A stretch of 64,000 nucleotides of DNA from Buxus sempervirens. Taxonomy: Eukaryota; Streptophyta; Magnoliopsida; Buxales; Buxaceae. Position numbers and translations under genes: made by a program. Location of the stretch: positions 38,497,942 through 38,561,941 of the forward strand of contig OX387188.1 of the NCBI GenBank assembly GCA_947561395.2, given 5' to 3'. The notes under the pieces are model-generated. The model worked only from the letters and a program-made list of their open reading frames with translations, was not told where the DNA came from and did not search any database. Below, piece after piece: positions 57,842 to 64,000 of the stretch (position 1 is its first letter; every line of letters begins with the position of its first letter).

Positions 57842-58955
57842 AAGCGCAAGGATAGGACTTGTTGGGTGATAATGAAAATGAAGGGAGACAGCGGGTCTCC
57901 CTGGCGAATCCCCCTGGTGGGTCTAATGTTACCACAAGGACAACCATTAACAAGCACAGACAAGGAGATAGAGGAAATACAATACATGATCCACTCTGTG
58001 AATCTCTGAATAAACCCGAAAGCAAGGAGCGTGAGTTTGATGAAGTCTCAATTAAGTCTATCGTAAGCCTTGGCTAGGTCGAATTTAACAGCAAACAGAC
58101 CATTTTTCTTTCCTTTCTTCTTTGACCTAATTGTGTGGTAAAGTTCATTGGCCGCAAAAATATTGTCTTGGATGAGTCGGCCGGGGACGAAAGCGGCTTG
58201 GTTAGGGGAGATCAGTTTGGTCATAATGGGTCTGAGTCTGTCCACAAGAATGCGAGCTATGATTTTATAGATAAAGTTGCATAGACTTATGGGTCGGTAC
58301 TCACTGATTTTCCTAGGGGTATCGACTTTAGGGATTAGCACAATGTGCATGGAGTTCAACTTAGGGTCAAAAGCACCCGTACAAAAGAAATCAGAAACGA
58401 CCTTGCACACATCCAACCGCACTATATCCCAGTAGGTTTGGTAAAAAAGCCCTTGGAACCCATCAGGCCCAGGGCTTTTAAGCATACCCATCTTTCGAAT
58501 TGCCCCCCAAATTTCCACTTCAGAAACCCCCTAGTAAGCCCTTCATTATCAGCAGCAGTAACACATTTAGGCAGGGATTCAAGGAAGGAATAATCTCTTA
58601 CCAAATTGTCAGAGTTGTATATACCTTGGAAATAGTCGACAATGTGCAGCTCAACTTCCCTGTGATCAAGAATTTCCTCGTTAAAGTCATTGCGGATGGA
58701 GACAATTCTGTTCCTGTGCTTCCGAGTGACAGTAGTGTGGTGGAAAAATTTGGTATTAAGGTCCCCATCGCGGAGCCACTTCACTCGGGATCGCTGCATC
58801 CAAAATTGCTCCTGAGCCCTCAGTGCCCGAAAGTACTCGAAGTGGAGATTTTTCTCAACATTTTCCAAATTGGGGTCATCATGTGATTCAAGATATTTTT
58901 GGATCTCTTTTAACTCTGCATAAAGCTTGTCCACCCTCTTATTGATGTTCCCCAC
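57796..58955 (-). pseudogene. LINE ORF2 reverse transcriptase, N-terminal and palm part
   Basis: Three overlapping frames together cover this stretch. 58422-58955 has RSRVKWLRDGDLNTKFFH. 58048-58518 has KSPGPDGFQGLFYQ, YRPISLCNFIYKIIARIL and FDLAKAYDRLN. 57796-57987 has GIRQGDPLSPFIF. These are conserved reverse transcriptase motifs in their usual order. Changes of frame between them show the gene is dead. Confidence 0.85.
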
Positions 58956-59171
58956 AGAATTTTTACTCCAGTCATTTAGGTACCTTCACAGCTTCCCTGT
59001 CTTTCCTTGCCAAGTACCAATGCCGCTTTCCCAGCATTCTCGTATCACTGTTACACAGTTTGCCTCCTCCGTCCAGTACTTTTCAAATCTGAACAAATGC
59101 TTTCGCTTCTGGTGCTTGTCATTATTGAGATTGAGACAGAGTGGAGCATGGTCAGAGCCCACAATGGGGTC

Positions 59172-59816
59172 CTACCACAACACCGCATTGGGGTACTGCA
59201 AATGCCATTCGGAGGACGCTAACACCCTATCGATTTTCTCTTTGATTCTTCCCAGCCCCTCCCTTCCATTGCACCAAGAAAATTTCATACCCTTACAGGG
59301 TAACTCCATAAGAGCACACTCGTTGATGAAGTCAGAAAACACACGAGCCTTGCGCACTTGGATAGACTTGCCCCCACACTTCTCTGAGTCATATAACACG
59401 ACATTGAAGTCGCCAATAATACAACACGGTACTAGACAAGAAGCCTTGATATTTTTCAGTATCTCCCATTGAGCGGCCTGCACATCAAATTTCGAACTTG
59501 CATGCACAAAAGTTAGATCAAACAAAAATCGGTTTTCCATTACAGCTAAGTGCACACACCATTCTAGATCCCTTTTTACATTGATGGAACAAGAATTGTC
59601 CCACAAAATACAAAACCCTTTAGCGTGGCCAGCCGCAGCCGACCACCCAAAATTAGGAAACCCCATTTTCCGAGCAAAAGTCTCCGAAGAGTTAGAATTC
59701 AGAAGAGTTTCCGACAACAAAAGTAAATTGGGCTTGTTAAGTCTGATGAGATTGCGCAGATGCAATCTAGTCGGGGCCCGCCCAAGGCCCCGACAGTTCC
59801 ATGCTACTATCTTCAT
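59172..59816 (-). pseudogene. LINE ORF2 endonuclease domain
   Basis: 214 aa starting at MKIVAWNCRGLGRAPTRLHL, the classic start of plant L1 ORF2. It includes LLLLSETLL (the catalytic E), CIIGDFNVVLYDSEK (GDFN) and RIKEKIDRVLAS (DR). The domain makes the nick that primes reverse transcription. The frame closes before the domain ends, so ORF2 is broken here. Confidence 0.85.
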
Positions 59817-60091
59817 TTAAGGAGGAAGAGAAAGGTTGATGCGGTTGGGGGGGGGGGGGGGGGGGGGGGAGGTAGATTTTGGGGGGGTGGAAGAACTGCC
59901 AGGGGAAGAAACCGAATGTGAGATACGTCGACGCTTGTCTTTAATGAGCACCCCCTCCGTATGGGCTGCAAACACAAGGTCCCCAACAGGTGTGGCATTT
60001 CGTTTGGGCTTGGTCTTAGTTCTATTGCAGTTGGATTGGGGGTCAAGGTCCATGTTTGAAGTTGGGCTGATTTCATGGAGAGTCAAGTGGG

Positions 60092-61348
60092 CTAGGCCTT
60101 AAGGGTCACTGAGTTTTCAGCCAGACTGGGCTGAGAGCCGAAAGTGAAGAAATTGGAGACCATAAGATTTGGCCCATCCCACCGGGGCCCAACTTTGATA
60201 TTCGCACAGCAATTAGTGGGTCCCGCACGAAGCAGGTCGGCCCACTGGGTACCAGTTTGTATCTTCTCCATACTTTCAAACGACGCCAGCTGTTGAGTGG
60301 TTCCTGACCGACGGTTTGTAAAGTCTTCCTTGAGCCCGACGCCTTCCTTGGGCAGAGAGCCCGTCACATCGGCATAGGGAGTTGGGACAGGGGGATGGAA
60401 CACCGAGTGAGTTGGACTCGCTGAGTCGCGGGGTGAGAGCACCGAGTCAGGCACCCCACCCTTGCCAGAGGAAGGGACTGCTTTTGCCTTTTCTGAGCTC
60501 TGCCTGAGAAGAGGATTTCGTCGGCGATTCATAGGGATTTTCATCAATCCATTGTATTTCTTGCACTCATCATTAGTATTTGCCTCCGTCAAAGCCCAAA
60601 AGGGGTTCAAACAGTGGACTAGAGTGTGGCCAATCAATCCACAGGACATACAAAATGGAGGAAGATTTTCAAATCGAAACTCCAACCATATGTGCTCACC
60701 TCCATTTACCTGGAAGAGCACACCCGGTGGGATCGGTTGGTTTAGTGGTAGGCGAACTCTCACCAGAGCTTCAGAGGTAGCCAACTCAGCATCGTTCACC
60801 TCAGTTTCCAGAGGCTCCCCGAACAGCCTTACTATGTCGCGGATGACCTCCTCGTCTTGATATTTCTTTGGTAAGTTCCGGATCTGCATCCAGATATGCA
60901 GAGAGGGGAAAATAACCGACGCGGCCTCTTTCTCGTCCTGGATAGGCTCCATAAGCAACATAGAAGAATTTACAATCCAAGGTTGGGATGCCAAGATGGC
61001 GTCCCTATCACTTGCACTACTAAAGGCAAGCAGGAACCTTCTAGGGCCTACTTTCAGACATTTAATCATCTCAATGTTCCGCCACAGTCGAGTGATCGTG
61101 TTTTTGAAAGAGACAAGCTGTAGGTCTTCTTCACACATTTCACAGACCACAAGTATGGACCAGGTCTTCTCGAGTCTAGAACGCAAGCTTTCAGATGGGA
61201 CAAAAACAAGATTTGGTCTGGGAGGGATGACCAGATTCTGAAGATTTTTTGTTAAGACTTCCATGAGATAAGAGACCACCGGAATCCTCCAACACTTCAA
61301 CTCTACCACCAACCTACCAGAACATAGCACAAGCATGAACGGCGCCAC
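60092..61348 (-). CDS. LINE ORF1 protein (DUF4283 and CCHC zinc knuckle)
   Basis: 418 aa, open. ORF1 proteins bind the LINE RNA and form the ribonucleoprotein used in retrotransposition. The N-terminal half fits the plant DUF4283 domain (LWRNIEMIKCLKVGPRRFLL, then FLLAFSSASDRDAIL and PWIVNSSMLLME). A zinc knuckle CMSCGLIGHTLVHC (C-x2-C-x4-H-x4-C) follows at about residues 231-244, with a Pro/Ser-rich tail after it. I take the first ATG in frame; the true start is not proven. It precedes ORF2 by 275 bases, a spacer containing a run of 23 G on the plus strand (59847-59869). Confidence 0.8.
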   Translation of the reverse strand: MAPFMLVLCSGRLVVELKCWRIPVVSYLMEVLTKNLQNLVIPPRPNLVFVPSESLRSRLEKTWSILVVCEMCEEDLQLVSFKNTITRLWRNIEMIKCLKVGPRRFLLAFSSASDRDAILASQPWIVNSSMLLMEPIQDEKEAASVIFPSLHIWMQIRNLPKKYQDEEVIRDIVRLFGEPLETEVNDAELATSEALVRVRLPLNQPIPPGVLFQVNGGEHIWLEFRFENLPPFCMSCGLIGHTLVHCLNPFWALTEANTNDECKKYNGLMKIPMNRRRNPLLRQSSEKAKAVPSSGKGGVPDSVLSPRDSASPTHSVFHPPVPTPYADVTGSLPKEGVGLKEDFTNRRSGTTQQLASFESMEKIQTGTQWADLLRAGPTNCCANIKVGPRWDGPNLMVSNFFTFGSQPSLAENSVTLKA

Positions 61349-61509
61349 ACCCGAGAGGACATACCCACATGGAGAGGGGACTGCGAGTTAGTGAGCCATA
61401 CGTGAAAGGGTGACAAGAATGAGTGGTAAGCAGGGAAGCTCAAACGGAGAAGATACGGGAGAAGCTTTCACCGGACGCTCACAATTCAGTTTATAGTTGC
61501 ATCACTATT

Positions 61510-62232
61510 AAAACATCGTTTAGGTGATGGAATACCAAACCATCACTACGACAATAACTCCACTCAAGATCACCACCATTCCCATTTCCAGTGTTTGCAT
61601 CACCACTGATACACACAAAGTTTTCACCACATTTGTCATATCTTCTAAATTAGAGACAATAATGAGAGGAGGTTTAGCCATCATGAGAATAGCCAAGTAC
61701 TAAGCGAATTCATATCTATAATAACCCACTGAGAATTTTTTCCGGGTCTGAATTTTCTCTTTTGCAGATGTCATCAATTCTGTTACCAGCATTCTATTCT
61801 GGTCATTTGGTTTGGTGGCTAGATGATCCGATGACATGCTGACAACACCCTTGAACACACAAAAAAATAATTAGGGTTTGGCCCAACCGCTACCAAACCC
61901 AACCTTAATTTCACACGTGTCATATAAAAATATATATTTATAAATAAAAATATTAAGCAATTTATAATTTAATTTGAAAAGTTATTAATATTTTAACAGT
62001 ACCAATTCAAGTGTCGTTTGGTGTGAGTTAGGGTTTGGTATGGACTAGACTATGACGTGTTTGTCAAAGCTTTTGATGCCTTTCCTAATTCCGGTCAGTT
62101 GAGTGTTACACTGTTAGACCATCGTGTGATTTGGTACAGAAGCAATGTGTGGTCAAGCTTGCATTTTCTTTCAGCTTTGATCTTTATGAAATCTCAAATC
62201 TGTTTTACTTTTCCGTGCTATTCGGATCAAGG
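61510..62232. other. Intergenic region with a short palindromic repeat
   Basis: Continues the host sequence interrupted by the LINE. At about 61870-62040 TTAGGGTTTGG occurs near both ends, possibly a small MITE. No gene. Confidence 0.35.
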
Positions 62233-63470
62233 TTTTTTTTTTTTTTTTGGGAAAGTAAGTCCAAATTTTGTAATAGATAAACAAAGATTTACAATTGTAG
62301 CTCATACAGCCGAAGGCAAAACCAACATGAAAGTTGGAAACAACCAACCGAACTGGTTAGGGGAACTACAGCTCTAAACATCACAGTGTGACATTCCCAC
62401 CATGGGAAAGCAAGCTATGCAAGTGTCCAAGGTAGTCTCCAATTAACAAGAACTTGTCGATGTCGTGGTGAATCGACTAGGACAATGGTTTCAGTAGATA
62501 TTTTGTCTACAATATCAGCAACAATTTTGTGAAGTAACCATTAGTGAGGATGATAGCAATTCTGAAATATCCTGCAGTTACGTTCTCGCCAAATATGGTA
62601 GACTCCAACGTGAGTGAGAGCTTGACTAGGTTTGTATACGGTTGACGGGCAGCAAGTCTTGATTTCCCCCATGTAATCCATTCATTCCACGACCTAGTTC
62701 TTCCTGGCAAGCAGCTCATGGTTAAGAGTGAGGACCAATGAGCTTGCTATATGAGTAGTTGAAGAATAGGTGGTCGTGATTTTCAGACTTCTCTCTACAT
62801 AGCACACAAGTGTAAACCTAAGTTATTCTCCATGCCTTTAGCTTGTCTCGAGTTAGTAGCTTGTGGTGGATAGCCATCCAAGTGGTGAAGGATGCTTTCG
62901 GTATATGCCATTGGAACCATATAAGCTTGTGCCAATCCAACTTCTGACGAGGCAAGTCAAGGCCTTGGTATGCAAACTTGATAGTGAAGATACCTATATT
63001 TGTTAGCTTCCAAATGACCACATCTTCTTTGGTAGCTTCAGGTGGTGGTAGCTCATGTAGGCGCCCCCAAATCTGCGTGAGATGTGTAGTGGTAGAAGGA
63101 CGAAAATCCCAGCTGTTGCCATGGATTATAGTATCAACTTTAGCAGCCCTACCGAGACCAGAATCATAAATAACTCTTGGGCTGTACCTTTGGAAGAGAG
63201 GACCATCCGGGTGCCAGTTATCAAACCATAAAGAAGTGGTTTTGCCATTGAAAACTCTTGATTTGATGAAGGTAGAGGTGGAGTTGCGAGCTTTCAAGAT
63301 TTTTCTCCAGCACCATGAGCAACTACTAGGAATGGCAACTGACCAAAAATTCCTATTTCTTAGAAGAGAGGCATGTACCTATTCGGACCATAAGCTTGTA
63401 GGTTTGTTGGCTAAGAGCCAAACATACTTCAATATGGCTGATCAAGGTTGTTTTCATCTAGTTGGGGAAA
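62233..63470 (-). mobile_element. L1-type LINE, 3' piece, minus strand
   Basis: Text from 63297 to 62818 reads SRVFNGKTTSLWFDNWHPDG, then IIHGNSWDFRP, then DVVIWKLTNIGIFTIKFAY and WFQWHIPKASFTTWMAIHHK, the region after the L1 reverse transcriptase up to the zinc-finger tail. Upstream, SWCWRKILKARN-like text reaches about 63300. A T-run at 62233-62248 marks the A-tail. The bases next to the tail (GGGAAAGTAAG) match those of the LINE piece at 48952-50475, so both belong to one family without RNase H. Several frame breaks. Confidence 0.82.
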
Positions 63471-63698
63471 TCCTAAACTATCTTTCCACCTTTTTTTCCT
63501 CTCTTTTTTTGGGTGGTAAAGATGTGAATCAAATTTAATAAAAACTAAACAGTCACACCGGTGGTGGTGAAACCCAGAAAGTGTTCCCTTAACACATTAG
63601 TAAAAGTTATAGGTAGGAATTCCTTCCAATAGCATGAGTATTAATAGTAAAATTGATCAGTTTATCAGGCGCTGCATTGTTGTTCTCTATATACACAT

Positions 63699-64000
63699 TA
63701 GGGCTGCAACTTGAGTCGGTTAAAACCGAAACCGAACCGGTCCAACTTGACTTTGGGTTGGTTTGGTTTGGGTTATATGGTCTTTGGGTAGGTTTTGGTT
63801 CTAAAAATAGAGAACCGAATTTGTTTGGTTCGGTTTTGGGTTGAAGGCTTGGGTTAACCGAACCGAACCGAATTTCATAAGTGTAAAATCAAACCGAACT
63901 GAACCAAACCGAAATATAATGATATATATAAAATATATAATAGATAAAGTTGTAATAATCAAAGTTGACACAAACTCAACTTTATTTTAATAATAAATTT
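63699..64000. mobile_element. Probable hAT-type MITE, cut by the window edge
   Basis: Starts TAGGGCTGCAACTTGAGTCGG, a hAT-like terminal sequence, followed by many AACCGAACCG / TTGGTTTGG words. The right end would lie beyond the window. Non-coding. The spacer 63471-63698 holds nothing recognisable. Confidence 0.4.

Larger units (their letters stand above)
55671..61492 (-). mobile_element. Nearly complete L1-type LINE with 17-base target duplication
   Basis: A 5.8-kb element on the minus strand, bounded by the perfect direct repeat ATAGTTGCATCACTATT (55656-55672 and 61493-61509). It has an A-tail (plus-strand T-run to 55683), a 5' leader of about 140 bases, ORF1 (60092-61348), and ORF2 with endonuclease, reverse transcriptase, zinc-finger tail and RNase H in order. 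ORF2 is split into at least five reading-frame pieces, so the copy is dead. ORF1 is open. The perfect target repeats argue for a fairly recent insertion. Confidence 0.93.

Noticed and set aside
1-64000. tRNA, rRNA, CRISPR array or organelle DNA insertion
   Set aside because: Looked for cloverleaf-like sequence, regular spacer arrays and familiar organelle genes; only the tRNA-like parts of the two SINE candidates were seen.

Overview
The window is nuclear DNA of a flowering plant, most likely a dicot or other non-grass angiosperm. The genes carry introns with plant-type GT-AG borders, intergenic DNA is AT-rich, and the products are plant-specific (CHUP1, oleosin, a CLE peptide precursor). The species cannot be named from sequence alone. 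Everything here was read by eye; no search or alignment was run.

Layout. Bases 1-6100 are a transposon graveyard with no convincing gene. They hold a truncated copy of the CHUP1 leader, an LTR-type fossil fragment, a long foldback element, two Helitron-like ends, a hAT-type MITE with its 8-base target duplication, two related Mutator-type MITEs with their target duplications, and a probable SINE. Bases 6114-12034 hold CHUP1 (9 coding exons, 998 aa). A seed oil-body oleosin follows at 12580-13095, convergent with a small single-exon gene of unknown function at 13393-13860. Bases 13.9-20 kb are mostly intergenic, with two palindromic MITEs, a second probable SINE and a CLE peptide gene on the minus strand (18089-18424). 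TAF2, the TFIID subunit, runs from 20372 to 48829 with 25 coding exons and a predicted product of 1381 aa. Its long introns hold decayed LINE pieces, all in the sense direction.

From 48.9 kb to the end the window is almost entirely retrotransposon-derived. There is a minus-strand L1-type LINE 3' piece, a plus-strand piece of a second L1 family, an RTE-type remnant interrupted by a hAT MITE, and a nearly complete 5.8-kb L1-type LINE (55671-61492, minus) with a perfect 17-base target duplication. A last minus-strand LINE 3' piece follows at 62.2-63.5 kb, and a probable MITE is cut by the window edge.

The host genes do not form a functional cluster. CHUP1 acts in chloroplast positioning, oleosin coats seed oil bodies, the CLE gene encodes a secreted signal peptide and TAF2 belongs to the general transcription machinery. 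I found no tRNA, rRNA, CRISPR or prokaryotic feature, and no clearly new system. The best leads are the duplicated CHUP1 leader, the MITE families recognisable by their target duplications, and the competing acceptor sites in TAF2.
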